Of a DNA stretch of 64,000 nucleotides, positions 23,291-34,630 are shown piece by piece. Below the pieces are notes generated by a model. That model made no database searches, was not told where the DNA came from, and saw only the letters and a list, made by a program, of their open reading frames with translations. Within the stretch, counting starts at the first letter, position 1; each line of letters begins with the position of its first letter. The translations under genes were made by a program, and so were the position numbers. Origin of the DNA: Cololabis saira (taxonomy: Eukaryota > Chordata > Actinopteri > Beloniformes > Belonidae); contig NC_084597.1 of the NCBI RefSeq assembly GCF_033807715.1, positions 4,116,058-4,180,057 of the forward strand, written 5' to 3'.

Positions 23291-23345
23291 TCATTCATCC
23301 ATTCACCTATCCGATACCTACATTAATAATAGAGATATACTATAC

Positions 23346-23363
23346 ATAATAATAATAGTAATA

Positions 23364-23421
<58 letters not shown>
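23346..23421. repeat. (TAA)n tract
   Basis: About 75 bp of TAA units with two TAG interruptions at the left edge. Confidence 0.95.
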
Positions 23422-23422
<1 letters not shown>

Positions 23423-23464
23423 CATCTTTGTATAATATAATATTGATAAATTATTAGTTTTGTT

Positions 23465-23502
23465 GTCCTGCCAATGGAGGCTCAAATCCTCCATGGCAGG
23501 AC
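23465..23502. other. Near-perfect hairpin, 15-bp stem
   Basis: GTCCTGCC(A)ATGGAGG pairs with CCTCCATGGCAGGAC around a 7-base loop, with one bulged A. It lies between two GC-rich blocks. No terminator or microRNA claim is made. Confidence 0.75.
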
Positions 23503-23652
23503 CCTTCCACACCGCATTCTCACCGACACAGACACACAATCACGCACTGTTTCCCCCCTCCCCGGGGGGGTTCAGCACTGCCAGAAGGCACCCCAGGCTG
23601 CACAGCGAGCCCCGCCAGGCCCGGGTATCCCAACCCACCTATCCAGGCCGGC

Positions 23653-24131
23653 GAAGGAACGCGGGTGATGTGGGACCCCCTCCCGCCCCTGGTGTTGAGT
23701 GCACGTGATTAATGCTATAAAAACAGGGAGGGGGAGGGCCAAGTATCAATTTGACACCGACCCCCCCCTCCCGAACTACGTGCCCTTGTCAAATGTATTT
23801 ATTAAGTGTTGAATGTGCAGTGTCTACAGTGCTGTTGAAACCGTGAGGCGGGGAGTGCCGGGCCACGCGGAACAATGCCCCCCACGACCCGGACCCCCCG
23901 CCCCTTCTCCTATGTGCGTATGCGTCGTGTAAGGGGGGGAAGGAGGGGGAGCAGAGGCCGAAGCCAGGAGGCAGGACCTGCAGAGCCGGCCCTGATAAGA
24001 CACCCGCGCTCCCCCACCGGCCATCCAGTTGACGGGGGACGGCCCTCCGAGCTGGGCCAGGGCCCCACCGTACCTCCACGGGCACCCCCGGCGCCGCCTG
24101 AGCCCCCAGACGGAGGGGGAAACGGTCCAAC
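23653..24131. repeat. GC-rich interspersed repeat, family G copy A
   Basis: Closely matches 37318-37800 in the same orientation over about 480 bp. Both copies keep the same minus-strand open frame (126 codons at 23789-24169; 156 at 37456-37926) with conserved RWGPGPARRA and FGLCSPSFPPLHDAYAHRR. I recognise no domain; the frame may simply reflect GC-rich, stop-poor sequence. Confidence 0.75.
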
Positions 24132-24400
24132 ATTAAAAGCAGCAAGACACAATTAAACGAATTACACAATTAAATGAAATTAAATAAAACGATAAGAAAG
24201 AGGTAAAATAATAAAAAGCACAAGTTGTTAAAAAGTAAGGGCAGTAGAGTCCAGCATGTATATCTCATTATTACAATGGCAAGAATTACGTTTCTATACG
24301 GTCAAAACGTACAAAGACCGGGTCAAACACAGTATTACGAATTTAAGAGTACACTTAAATAACAAATAAAATGAAATACAATGATAAGAGGAAAGTGTTG
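24124..24400. repeat. LINE-tail-like repeat, family R copy 1
   Basis: Shares ACATTAAAAGCAGCAAGAC and CGGTCAAAACGTACAAAGAC with 43796-44110, 53961-54290 and the inverted 62300-62580. The start is cut by the GC-rich repeat. Likely a 3' tail of an L2/CR1-like LINE, by resemblance only. Confidence 0.6.
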
Positions 24401-25493
24401 CTTTAGGTTACCGTATGCAAATATAACGTCAAGGACGGGGGTCATGCAGTTGTTTGCAGCGAATCTTTCTTTTTGTATATTTATTGTGAAGGTTGATATT
24501 TTCCTTACAAAGCGAGGTCACTTTGACTGATAGAATTAATTTTTATCATCACTCGTACTGAACCTAGTGATCTCGGCGTGAGCCTACTTACTCAAAGAAA
24601 TGTTGGGTGTTGCAAAAAAAAATTAAAAATTAATAACTCAATCATTGTGTCAGCTTATAGTCCGCTTAAACCTTGTTGAAATAAATCCCTGTTTCTGCTG
24701 CTGGCACATGATGAAGAATGACAATACCGGGGGAAGAAACACCCAAAAGAAAAGAGTGTTGGAAAGATGATTGCTGGAGTCAGTGAGTGAGAAATTGACA
24801 GCTCAATGCCAGAAGAATAGAGTGCTCACACTCCGGTCTGGTCCAGAACTGACAGCTTCAGACATAATGACGTCCACTCAAAGAGCCAGGAGACACCTGG
24901 GGGCCGCCCGGCCAAAGCAGCATACGGTCTGTCCGGTCATGACTGCCTAAATATGCTTCCGCTCACCTCTTCTTTCTTCCCTTCATTTCTACCAGCTGCA
25001 GTTCCAAGAGGTGGTGTTATTTCCACCTACCGAGTGTGTATGTGTGTGTGACATGAGATACTAACTTATAATGTCTATGTGGACAGACTTGTCCAGCAAA
25101 ACTTGTGTAGCTGGAGTTAAAATTATGATTGCAGGACATGAGAGTATATTTTTTGACTTATGCCCTGGGGTTTAAATTATTTTTGTTGTGATTGTTTAAT
25201 TCAAATGTTTCAACTGTGAAAAATCCTTAAAATCCTTAATTTTTCCTCAAAAATCAGCAGTGCACCCTATAATCTGGGGGCTCCTTATGTATGAATTTAG
25301 TTGTGTTTAATGAGCTGGAACCAGTTTTATGAAGTACCTGAGCTCAGAAATCTGTCTAAATGTTTTAGTAACTTTGGTAGCGACGAAGTTGCTCTGCTTG
25401 ATCAATGCTCGGACAGTTCAGACACGTTAAAGTCGGTCCTTGGTTGGATACGGGTTGCACCGTCAGACATCATTAGATAACTAATTATGTGGC
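24401..25493. other. Unique sequence, nothing recognised
   Basis: No gene or element end recognised. Confidence 0.5.
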
Positions 25494-25597
25494 TTATTTC
25501 AAGTGAAAATTTACTTGAAACAGGTGAAAATTGTCAAATAAGTAATTTTTCTGGTGTTATTCTTCTGGTGATGACTCTAAATGTTGAAATAGCAGTA
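25494..25597. mobile_element. Foldback F fragment (right half)
   Basis: TTATTTCAAGTGAAAATTTA through CTAAATGTTGAAATAGCAG matches 62055-62165; the left half is absent. Confidence 0.75.
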
Positions 25598-25609
25598 AAA
25601 AGTACTGGG

Positions 25610-26235
25610 TATAGATGACAGATGAGGTCAGGCAGGACTCTCCATGAACTACAACTGTTGCAGATGAGATTGTGAGAGTAGGGAGTAGATAAGTGGAAAT
25701 ATGTGCAAGAGAGAAGAGAAATCAGTTACAGCAAGACAGAATACATTCAGCGGTGAGAGTCATGGGAAAGATTTACAAGATGCTAGTGAGACCAGCTTCT
25801 ACTTTTATATGCTACGCTGCTATATTGCTTCCATTCACTTCTATATTGCCTGGAGACAAACAGCACTGACCAAGAGACAGGAAGCAGTGGTAAACGTAGA
25901 TGGGAATGTCAAGTTTTTTCTTTTAAAGTGAAAAGAAAAGATAGCATTAAAAAAACGAGCACATCAGAAGATCAGCGAGGCTGAGACATCTTGGAGACAA
26001 AGTAGGAGAGGCTGGAATGGGACGGTTTTGACACATAAAGAGGATGAAATGCATTGGTAGGAGAGATGGAGATGGAGCTGCTGTGCAGGAATAAAAGGCT
26101 GAATAGGTTTCTTGAAGTGGTGAAAAAATAAATGCAATTGGTCGGCGCGGCAGGGGAAGATGCAGAAGACTAGCCGAGACAGACGTGACTGACCCGCGGT
26201 GGAGACCCCAGAAAGGAAAAAGAAAAACTTAACTA
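25610..26235 (+). pseudogene. RTE/Rex-like LINE C-terminal fragment
   Basis: Scattered plus-strand blocks: KIYKMLVRPAS (about 25770), TALTKRQEAVV (about 25860), FxHIKRM (about 26025, a TGA in place of Gly), and DPRWRPQKGK (about 26195). In order they match the C-terminal half of fish RTE/Rex-like LINE proteins, which end near GDPxWRPxxG. Frameshifts and stops separate the blocks. Confidence 0.65.
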
Positions 26236-26769
26236 TCTATAAGGAAATTGTCAGCCAGTACAGAAGTCATAATAGTACAATATTTATGTGTTTTCTGGAT
26301 GCCTTACGTGCCTTTGATTATATTCACCACGGTAAACTGTTCTTAAAATTACAGGAGAGAGGTGTCCCCTCATATCTTATAAGGATCCTACAGTTTTGGT
26401 ATTCTCACCAAACTATGCAGGCTAGGTGGGGAAGGAGAACATCCACACCCTTTCTGGTGTCCAATGGCTTGCACCAGGGGGGGATTTTATCGCCTTTATT
26501 ATTTAATTTATATATGGATGATATATCCAAACAGCTCAATGAGTGTAAAACAGGTTGCATGGTGGGGGACAACCTTATCAATCATATGATCTATACAGAT
26601 GACTTAGTCGTACTGTCTCCGTACAGTGCTGGCCTACAGCAGCTACTACGGGTCTGGACTAAATATGGTTTTTCATTTGACATATTGTTCAATTCTAAAA
26701 AGAGTGTTGTTATGATCTGCATAACAAAGGACGATCAGAAGATTACCTTTCCCTCTTTTTCTTTGGCAG
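26236..26769 (+). pseudogene. Non-LTR reverse-transcriptase core, first copy
   Basis: Encodes motif A-like FLDALRAFD (about 26290), motif B-like NGLHQGGILSPLLFN, and the catalytic motif as YTDD (26592-26603). The usual second residue is Ala; both Asp are kept. The frame is cut after PSFSLA by a terminal-inverted-repeat element at 26771. Endonuclease and N-terminal parts are missing. It belongs to the same LINE family as 27482-28275. Confidence 0.85.
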
Positions 26770-26770
26770 T

Positions 26771-27481
26771 TAGGGTTGCCAAATACGGAATTGTCCTTTA
26801 TTTGAGAAAAAAATGTTGCGTCCCGTATTGAACTAATACGGGACGCGATTTGTACCGTATTTTCATTAACTTTTACACCATATTCTAGTTGAATTATTGA
26901 AATAAATGAACCTTTACACCATATTCTAGTTGAATTATTGAAATAAATTAACTTTTACACCATATTCTAGTTGAATTATTGAAATAAATTAACTTTTACA
27001 CCATATTCTAGTTGAATTATTGAAATAAATGAACCTTTACACCATATTCTAGTTGAATTATTGAAATAAATTAACTTTTACACCATATTCTAGTTGGATT
27101 ATTGAAATAAATTAACTTTTACACCATATTCTAGTTGAATTATTGAAATAAATTAACTTTTACACCATATTCTAGTTGAATTATTTAAATAAATTAACTT
27201 TTACACCATATTCTTCACCTGTAGGCTATATTCTACATCTGGGCTGATGTTACATACGTAGCATAGGAGGATATTTCAGTTGCTAGTATGGTTGTCTGTC
27301 TGTACAGCCATGCAAGTTCAATGCTATTAAAGCACTTTAAACTTTAAATCAAAGCATTTTGTTTTTTCATATAAAATAAACACATTTTTATGCAGTTTAG
27401 AAGTTTTGGGGCTTTTTTTGGCTCCTGCGCTGCTGAAATCAGGGCGTCCCTTATTTCTATTTCTGAAAGGTGGCAACCCTA
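26771..27481. mobile_element. DNA transposon with TAGGGTTGCCA inverted ends
   Basis: The 11-bp ends TAGGGTTGCCA (26771-26781) and TGGCAACCCTA (27471-27481) are perfect inverted repeats. No 8-bp target duplication flanks them. Instead about 205 bp of the reverse-transcriptase gene is present on both sides. Internal sequence includes an inverted TACGGGACGC motif and a 41-bp tandem array. hAT-like by its ends, class uncertain. Confidence 0.75.
26869..27213. repeat. 41-bp tandem repeat, about 8.4 copies
   Basis: Unit starts CTTTTACACCATATTCTAG and ends TTGAAATAAATTAA. Copies 2 and 5 carry GAACC instead of TAACT, giving two successive A-B-A triplets. Confidence 0.93.
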
Positions 27482-28275
27482 GGGACAACCTTATCAATCA
27501 TATGATCTACGCAGATGACTTAGTCGTACTGTCTCAGTACAGTGCTGGCTTACAGCAGCTACTACGGGTCTGGACCAAATATGGTTTTTCATTTGATTTA
27601 TTGTTCAATTCTAAAAAGAGTGTTGTTATGATCTGCAAAACAAAGGACGATCAGAAGATTACCTTTCCCTCTTTTTCTTTGGCAGGAGAAGTATTAGAGG
27701 TTGTAAAGAAGTTTAAATACCTGGGCCATATAATTAGGGATGATTTCTGTGACGATGATGATTTGCAGCGTCAGGGCTGTAAACTATATGGCCAAGCCAA
27801 AATGCTGGCACGTAAGTTTCACATGTGTACAGATAATGTTAAAACAGCACTGTTTAAAACATATTGCACTCCGCTATACACCACTCACTTGTGCTGCCGT
27901 TATACCAGTGTTAAAATGAAAAAACTACAGGTGGCATACAGCGATGCTTTTAGAATTTTTATAAAACTCCCTAGATGGACAAGTGAAATGTTTGTGACCA
28001 GTGATGTTCCCACTTTCCTGCTGTACTGAGGAATTTTATGTTTAGATTTATGTGTAGACTGAAGGAGTCAAAGAATGCTTTAATTACGGCCTTAACAGAG
28101 ACGACACAGAGCGATACAAGGTTCTCCTCCTGTTTCTGGAAACACTGGAGGAAATGTTTGTATGTTTTTAACTCATTTGAACGGCACAAGTGAATCTCTT
28201 TCTCTTTGTGTTTAATGTCTGTGTATCTTGTTTTGTATTCCGGACCCAGTGTCTGCAAATAAAGTTTATATATAT
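27482..28275 (+). pseudogene. Non-LTR reverse-transcriptase, second part, to the LINE 3' end
   Basis: Starts by repeating about 205 bp of the upstream copy, here with the intact catalytic YADD (27508-27519), then continues with FKYLGHIIRDD, DLQRQGCKLYGQAKMLARKF and HMCTD. The frame ends at 28029. A block reading FMFRFMCRL lies in another frame just after, so a frameshift lies near 28010-28020. The sequence ends in TGCAAATAAAGTTTATATA, a typical LINE 3' terminus. Confidence 0.85.
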
Positions 28276-29124
28276 AATCGACAGAGATGAAAAGGCCCGG
28301 TTGAACTGTTGGATTTCAAATGTGTTTTCATATGAGAAGAGATGTCCTTAACAAGCCCAAAGACTTAGCACATCAAAATTAAGGTCACATTCAAAATGAT
28401 AGGCTTTCAGCTGTCAGGCAAAATATGACATGATTAGATAATTGCCGTTCTTTTGACATTTTCTACAAGTCTGGAGAAAAAAAGAAATAAAGAACAAAAT
28501 GAATCATAGCTAAACTCCATTTAGAAGCTTTAGTTTCCAAATCCTGGAACTGTTTTTCTGTCAAATAGTCAAGCTTTAGGATAAAAGAGAAAATGCTTTT
28601 GTAAAAGTTTGCCATAGCAACAAACATAAAAAAAATAAATGTCTTTATGCATTTAGTTTCCCATTATGACAGTTTATCTTTGGAAATATCTGGAAACTGG
28701 GACATACAGGAGCCTCTCATAAACATGCCAAATGCTGCACTTAACAGAGATTTCCATTTTCTGTCAACTTTTTTTGGCTCCATAATGACAGTGCATTATC
28801 AATCTCGAACAATCTTGAAAAAAAAAGAGTTGGCAAAAGAGTTGTGGAGGAGAGAGTGAAGGATGCGAGCAGGGAGGTGAAGAGGAATCCAGAGAGCACT
28901 GACGTGGACAGAGGGTGGAGATGGTGCAATGAGGAGAGGACGAAGACGGAAATAGAAGATGACACGGCGCGTTCAGTCAGAGGTGAGACGGACGAAAAAG
29001 GCAGCGATGGAAGAAGAGGTGTGACATGAAGCCCGAAGACTGAACAGCTGAAAATTCATGCAGCAGAGGGGAAGAAACAGCCAGGAAATAGAGACTAGAG
29101 AAGAGGAGAGAAAATAAGTATAAC
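28276..29124. other. Unique sequence, nothing recognised
   Basis: Purine-rich around 28840-29100. No gene recognised. Confidence 0.5.
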
Positions 29125-29127
29125 TAA

Positions 29128-29830
29128 GGCCACGTTTACACATAGCCGGGTATTTACAAAAACGGATATTTCCCCCTCTACGTTTTGAAAAATTACATCA
29201 ATTACACGAGATCATTTTCAAAATCTCTTAATTTACACGAATCGCATAAATACACTGTTAAGGTGCTATGAGCCAATCAGAATCCTGGAAAAACATCAAC
29301 AAATGACACGTGTAACTTCCAGTTAAGGCTGATTTATGGTCCCGCGTTACACCAACGCAGAGCCTACGGCGTAAAGTTCTATGGCGACGCACACCGTACG
29401 GCGCCGTAGAACTTTACGCCGTAGGCTCTGCGTCGATTTAACGCGGGACCATAATTCAGGCTTTACTTCGAGACGGAACGAGAGTCTTTCGTTTGGAGTG
29501 ACAGAGAAGTGGAGTTACTTTTAAGTGTGACTTTAGAATATAAAACAGGTAAAATACAAGAAAATATTGACGGTGGCCAAACTAATTGTAAACACAGGTC
29601 ACACACATGACGCTGGTGACGTTTCTGTTGCATAATGTGACGTTCTGAAGCCTAAATCTCCGTTTTCCTCCGTTTACAAGCAAACGTGAAGACGGAGGTT
29701 TTGAAAATCTCCACTTTGGCCGGGGTTTTCAGAAATGATGGTTTTTGGTGACTTTAAGTTTCGTTTTCGTGTAAACAAACGGCCAAAACGCATGAAAACA
29801 CCACCGTTTTTTCTCTGTGTAAACGGGGCC
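29128..29830. mobile_element. PIF/Harbinger-like element H copy 2
   Basis: Starts GGCCACGTTTACACATAGCC and ends GTGTAAACGGGGCC. Flanks are TAA (29125-29127) and TTA (29831-29833), one mismatch from a perfect 3-bp duplication. It carries P copy 3 at the same site as copy 1, and the Myb/SANT-like relic (VWSDREVELLL) from 29491. Confidence 0.8.
29325..29463. mobile_element. Palindromic MITE P copy 3, nested in H copy 2
   Basis: AAGGCTGATTTATGG ... CCATAATTCAGGCTT, same orientation and location as in H copy 1. The arms around GTAGAACTTTACGCC / GGCGTAAAGTTCTA are nearly perfect. Confidence 0.85.
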
Positions 29831-30065
29831 TTAAAAGGAGCCGTCTGTAAGAAATGGCCAAAACTGGTACTGCAGTCACTTTCAAAATACTGTTGAGCAG
29901 CGTGTACCCTCCCCCTCCTCCCCCCGACCACAGGTTGCCAGGTAGGCTGCAGAATGCAGCAGGAACGTAGGCTGCCATGGCGAGTCCTACACAGTAAGTT
30001 TATTTTCTGTATTTAATGCTTTATGAAAGATCTTTTGCGAAGTAATAATGTACTGCAAAATTTAA

Positions 30066-30153
30066 TTACGCAGCGAAGCGCACCGTACGTGCGCGTCGCC
30101 GCGTACACTACGGCTCTGCGTTGGTGTAACGCGGAACCATAAATCAGCCTTAA
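30066..30153. mobile_element. Palindromic MITE P copy 4 (truncated left)
   Basis: Retains GCGCACCGTACG and the right arm to CCATAAATCAGCCTT. Its right end touches the transposase relic directly. Confidence 0.75.
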
Positions 30154-30463
30154 GGCTGCAGCGGCGTGGGAGAGATGGATGACTGAGGGGGAACACAGTT
30201 TCACCAAGAGTGGAAGGCAGCGCCGGGCAAGTTATGCCACAGTTTGCACATGTATTGTTGATGCGTGGGCTAACGTGTCTGCTGGGACTATTTTGCGAGC
30301 TTTTGCAAAAGCCGGCAAGTCTGAGGCGCCGCACGGCACGGAACGTGACTCTGACAGCGAGGAAATTCAGACTGGCACAGCTGATTTAGCGGAGCTCTTT
30401 AATGCAGAAACAGAGGATGAGACTTTGATGGGTTTGATTAATGTAAAAACTGAAATAAAGTAG
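30152..30463 (+). pseudogene. Pogo/Tigger-like transposase C-terminal fragment
   Basis: The frame continues from WERW just upstream into MTEGEHSFTKSGRQRRASYA, then IVDAWANVSAGTILRAFAKA and an acidic tail ending EDETLMGLINVKTEIK before a stop. The W-x(n)-sGr-xxxxSY-x(n)-WVxxAWxxVs-xxIxxSFxKxG arrangement matches the C-terminus of pogo/Tigger (CENP-B-like DDE) transposases. The DDE core is absent, cut by the MITE. Pogo elements normally duplicate TA, not TTAA, so the link to the host element is unclear. Confidence 0.55.
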
Positions 30464-30716
30464 CGTACAATCAAACAAAGTTTCGCTCTATTTTTAAATA
30501 CGCACACTCGTGTGCTTGTGTGTGTGTTCTGAGGCGCGTGTGTGTGTGTAGACGGCTCCCTTACGTTCGATGCGCCGTGTGTGTGTTTTAAATACAGTAA
30601 TGACACAAAACTGAGGGTGTGCCTTTCCACACGGCGCCCGTATGGTCGCGAAAATCCATCCAACACCTTCGTAGCGGCTGCTGCAATAATTAGAGCCGAG
30701 CTGGCAACCCGGATGC

Positions 30717-31217
30717 CGAAACAATACTGACTTGGTGATTGGGAGATAGGTGGAGGGTGGAGCTTCAGAAACAATACTGACTTGGTGATTGGGAGATAGG
30801 TGGAGGGTGGAGCTTCAGAAACAATACTGACTTGGTGATTGGGAGATAGGTGGAGGGTGGAGCTTCAGAAACAATACTGACTTGGTGATTGGGAGATAGG
30901 TGGAGGGTGGAGCTTCAGAAACAATACTGACTTGGTGATTGGGAGATAGGTGGAGGGTGGAGCTTCAGAAACAATACTGACTTGGTGATTGGGAGATAGG
31001 TGGAGGGTGGAGCTTCAGAAACAATACTGACTTGGTGATTGGGAGATAGGTGGAGGGTGGAGCTTCAGAAACAATACTGACTTGGTGATTGGGAGATAGG
31101 TGGAGGGTGGAGCTTCAGAAACAATACTGACTTGGTGATTGGGAGATAGGTGGAGGGTGGAGCTTCAGAAACAATACTGACTTGGTGATTGGGAGATAGG
31201 TGGAGGGTGGAGCTTCA
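30717..31217. repeat. 50-bp tandem repeat, 10 identical copies
   Basis: Unit AGAAACAATACTGACTTGG ... GGAGGGTGGAGCTTC. All ten copies read the same. The other T3 copy has five units of the same sequence in inverse orientation (34804-35053). Confidence 0.97.
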
Positions 31218-31410
31218 GGCCAAAACAAAAAATGACAACATAAACATCAGTTGAGGGCTGCAACTCCTCTTTTTAAACTGGAATATCCTGGCTTGGGTGC
31301 TGTTGTCAGTGACATAAGTATTTGAAATGAATAATTTTTAAATGTCTGTTGACATATCGGGGTCATTTTATGATTCGTTTTATTATTGCTCTTACATACG
31401 GCTCCTTTAA

Positions 31411-31723
31411 AAGGAACAGAGATCTTTAAAAAAAATGAAATTCAGTACAAGATTAATGTAACGTTGCGTTTCTGTAAAAGGTATCAGTTTATGGAACAAT
31501 CTGGATACAGAAGCCAAAGAATGCAAATCAAACATTACATTTAAAAGAATAATAAAAGCAAGTTTGATGAAGGAATATCATGATAATTGTTAAGTTAGGT
31601 GGGTTTTCTTTTTTCCTCTCTCTCTTTTTAGCACAATTGTCCTATTTTTTTTCTTTGAATCAAAAAAGAATACGACTATCTTTGTTTGACGACAGCTATT
31701 TTGTGATGTTTTATAACTTGTGT

Positions 31724-31770
<47 letters not shown>

Positions 31771-32705
31771 ACGTTTATTGGAAAGTGTGTTGTTTTTAAA
31801 ATTGTGGAATTTGTCATTTTTAAATTTTTTTTCATTATTACATTAATTGAAATTTGATGTCTTAGGAAAAATGGACATATAAAATAAGCTTAGTCTTCTT
31901 TCTGTTCCCTTTCAATTTAAGGAAAGAGATTTGTTGTAATTACAGTATATTGAACTGTTCTGTTTTTCTTTTAATGAATGAAAGAAAGAATACACAGGAA
32001 ATGTTGGGAAAAAAAGGAGAATCCCTTACTGAGTATTTTTTATTCATGAAGACGGATGATGCAACAAAAGAATAATAACAATAAAAAAAAGTTTTAAGAG
32101 AGGAAAGTCAATCTAGTACCGTAAAACGGGGTGGTCTTACAAAAGGATATTTTTGTGCTGCTTGATAAAAAGCCGCAGAATAAAAGTATAAAGGGGGTGA
32201 CTTGCTCGGTGCGTCGCGGTGTCAGTAAAAGCAACTGCGGTAGCAACACTAATCTTTGAACGACATCAAAGTCCTGGCTCTGGCATATGGCAGTAAAACA
32301 TTGCTGACAAGCCTACAAATATACGTGCCTTTACCTAGACACATCTAAGCTAACGCTCGGATCAAAGCAAGCTAGTTGAACAAGTGAAAACAATCAACTT
32401 CTAAGGGTTAGTTATTTTGTTTTTCACAACACTTGACACACATAAATCCGCCCTGAATCCCTTCAGCAGGAAGTAATAAACCAAGATCTCCATTAAGGAC
32501 CTGTTCTGACATTTCAGGATCTTGAACTGTATGTTCAAACCTGAACCTTTTCAAGTCTCAGCTCAAACACGTCACTTTAAATCTGCCAGACTGAAAGACG
32601 TGTCACAACAAGCTTCACAAAGACGTTCCTGCTTGTATAAAGACTCAGGAAGGTAAGTAAGCGCAAAAGTCACACAAGTAAAATAAAAATGTATATCCCA
32701 GACAG
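31411..32705. other. AT-rich sequence with a 40-bp poly(T)
   Basis: Poly(T) at 31727-31766. No gene or recognised element otherwise. Confidence 0.5.
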
Positions 32706-33233
32706 ATTTAAAGGGGACCTATTATGGCATTTCATTTCTATTTTAAACAGGCCTTGAGTGTCTTAAAAACAAGCTTTTGATTGTTTTTTTCTAAATAAAT
32801 TAGAAATTCAGCCTCTGGGCCATGTCTTTATCTTTACCGTTTCTAATCTCATTATCTATGCAGGATTCTGAGTGGGCGGGGCTATGATAATGAGGCACTG
32901 TGCTGATTGGCTGCCTGACACGATGACATAATGACATGTTGACGCAAATGACGCGATACACCGCTACGGAAAAAATGGTGGAAGCTCCGGCCGGCGGAGT
33001 TAAGGCTGATTTATGGATCCGCGTTACACCAAGGCAGAGCCTACGGCGTAGGGTACGCGGCGACGCGCAACGTACGGTGTACCCTACGCCGTAGGATCTG
33101 CGTCGATTTAACATGGAACCATAATTCAGGCTTTATGCGATGCGAGCAAGCGTCAGCGACAAAATCAATTCCATTGCCAGGGGTGAAAGTAAGCCAGTAC
33201 GATCGGGTACTCCGTACCACCAAAAGATTCAGC
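32706..33233. mobile_element. T1 element copy 2, truncated, with nested P copy 5
   Basis: Begins TTAAAGGGGACCTATTATGG and follows T1 copy 1 for about 230 bp (to ATGATAATGAGGC ... TGATTGGCT). No T1 right end was found. A P element sits at 33002-33134. The last 80 bp (GTGAAAGTAAGCCAGTACG) look like another teleost repeat fragment. Confidence 0.65.
33002..33134. mobile_element. Palindromic MITE P copy 5
   Basis: AAGGCTGATTTATGG ... CCATAATTCAGGCTT, flanked by TTA on both sides (GAGTTA left, TTATGC right). Confidence 0.85.
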
Positions 33234-33237
33234 TTAA

Positions 33238-33507
33238 AGGGATTGTGACATGAAAAACACATTTTTCTTGATTTTTTGTGTTTAGTTGGGTGTCTTGACG
33301 TCAATTTGGGAGGAGGAGCGGGGCAATGATTGACAGGAAAGGGGGAAAAGGACGCGTTTTTCACTGCGCAAAAAACACCGTCATAAAAAAAGCCAGGCAT
33401 GGAGTACTGGAGTGAAGTTTTTCTTGTTACACTCTTTTAGACACATTTGAGGGATATTGGCCAAGACTTAGTGTTAAAAGCATGTTAAAAATTATATCAC
33501 AATACCT
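33238..33507. mobile_element. TTAA-target element, family T4, 270 bp
   Basis: Ends AGGGATTGTGACATGAAAAA and TTATATCACAATACCT, flanked by TTAA (33234-33237, 33508-33511). No coding sequence. Confidence 0.75.
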
Positions 33508-33610
33508 TTAAACTTAACAACTTGGTCATGTTTGCTTCCATTAAATCCAGCTCTGAATAAAGGAATGACTGTGATGGTTTCTGATGATTTCTAAACTGGG
33601 GGAAGGGGAT

Positions 33611-33835
33611 TACACCGAAAAACAGGGTGGGAAAAAAATAGCACAAAAAACTGACAAATCTACCCCAAAAAACAGGGTGGAAAAGAAAATACCACAAAAA
33701 AATGAAAAAAATGACACCGAAAAACTGGGCTGAAAAAATTACCAGAAAAAGTCCCAAAAAATGACACAGAAAAACAGAGCAGAAAATATTACCACAAAAA
33801 AATATTAAAAAAAATTATAGTGAAAAACAGAGCTT
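33611..33835. repeat. Degenerate ~51-bp tandem repeat, about 4 copies
   Basis: Units begin ACACCGAAAAACAGGGTGG or close variants at about 33611, 33663, 33713, 33763 and 33816 (partial). The last 20 bases of each unit diverge. Confidence 0.75.
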
Positions 33836-34626
33836 TTTTATTTTTTCCAAGTAAATGCAATACGCTTCCGTAGGATAAGATGCAGCTCCTTCCATAATAT
33901 TTTATGAAGCTGATCGGTTTTGATGGAATTAATGAGATCAGAATGCAGATGCAAAGGACAAAATCCAAATGAAGTCGCCTCGACTAACACAAAGCAAATA
34001 CCGCTGATCTCTGAGAGATGGAGGCCAAAAGGAAAACCTATCACAGGCTTTCAGGTGTGCACAAGTGTTAACGTTTCATTGACCTTTGCTGAAGGAGGTG
34101 AAACCATAAAAGTGGAATGCTTTGCAGACATTATTGAGACAGGAGCCAAAGGTGTTTTGAAGAAAAGAAAAAAAAAAAGTGTGAGGAGGGAACTGTGTCA
34201 TATTATTATTACGTGACTGAGCTGACAAGTATCCTCTTCAGGAATGCACACTACACTACTTAAGACTTATTTTGAGCCCAATCTCAGTCCCATAACATAT
34301 GTAGGGACATGACTGGGTTTGAAACTTTTTACAATCAACTATTTGACAAAATAATTTGCAAGTGTTTGGTGTCAATATGATGATTGTACCGTTCCCCCCT
34401 GGAGTTGGAACCTCCCTGATCTCGATTTGTAAATATCAAACATGTTTGATATTTAATATTCTTCTCTCCAAAGGATTGCATGAAATAACCAATGAGAGCA
34501 CGGTGGCAAACATAACACAACAGAACCAGAACCAGATGAAATGTAAAAAAAAGGAAGAGCAGCTTGAAGAGTGACCATTAAAAACAAGTATGTCATGCAA
34601 GACAAACCATAGTGGGGCCTGAAACC
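33836..34626. other. Unique sequence, nothing recognised
   Basis: A 98-codon open frame at 33920-34216 shows no recognised domain. No gene supported. Confidence 0.45.
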
Positions 34627-34630
34627 TTAA

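Larger units (their letters stand above)
29835..31406 (+). mobile_element. TTAA-target element, family T3 copy 1, with transposase relic
   Basis: Ends AAGGAGCCGTCTGTAAG and CTTACATACGGCTCCT, flanked by TTAA (29831-29834, 31407-31410). The inverted shorter copy at 34631-35233 lacks about 700 bp found here at about 29982-30682. That extra part holds a palindromic MITE fragment and a pogo-like transposase end. Ten 50-bp repeats lie at 30717-31217. Confidence 0.82.

Noticed and set aside
22547..23326. Pro/Gly/Arg-rich frames of 160-247 codons
   Set aside because: GC-rich sequence is poor in stops; overlapping frames on both strands with no domain.
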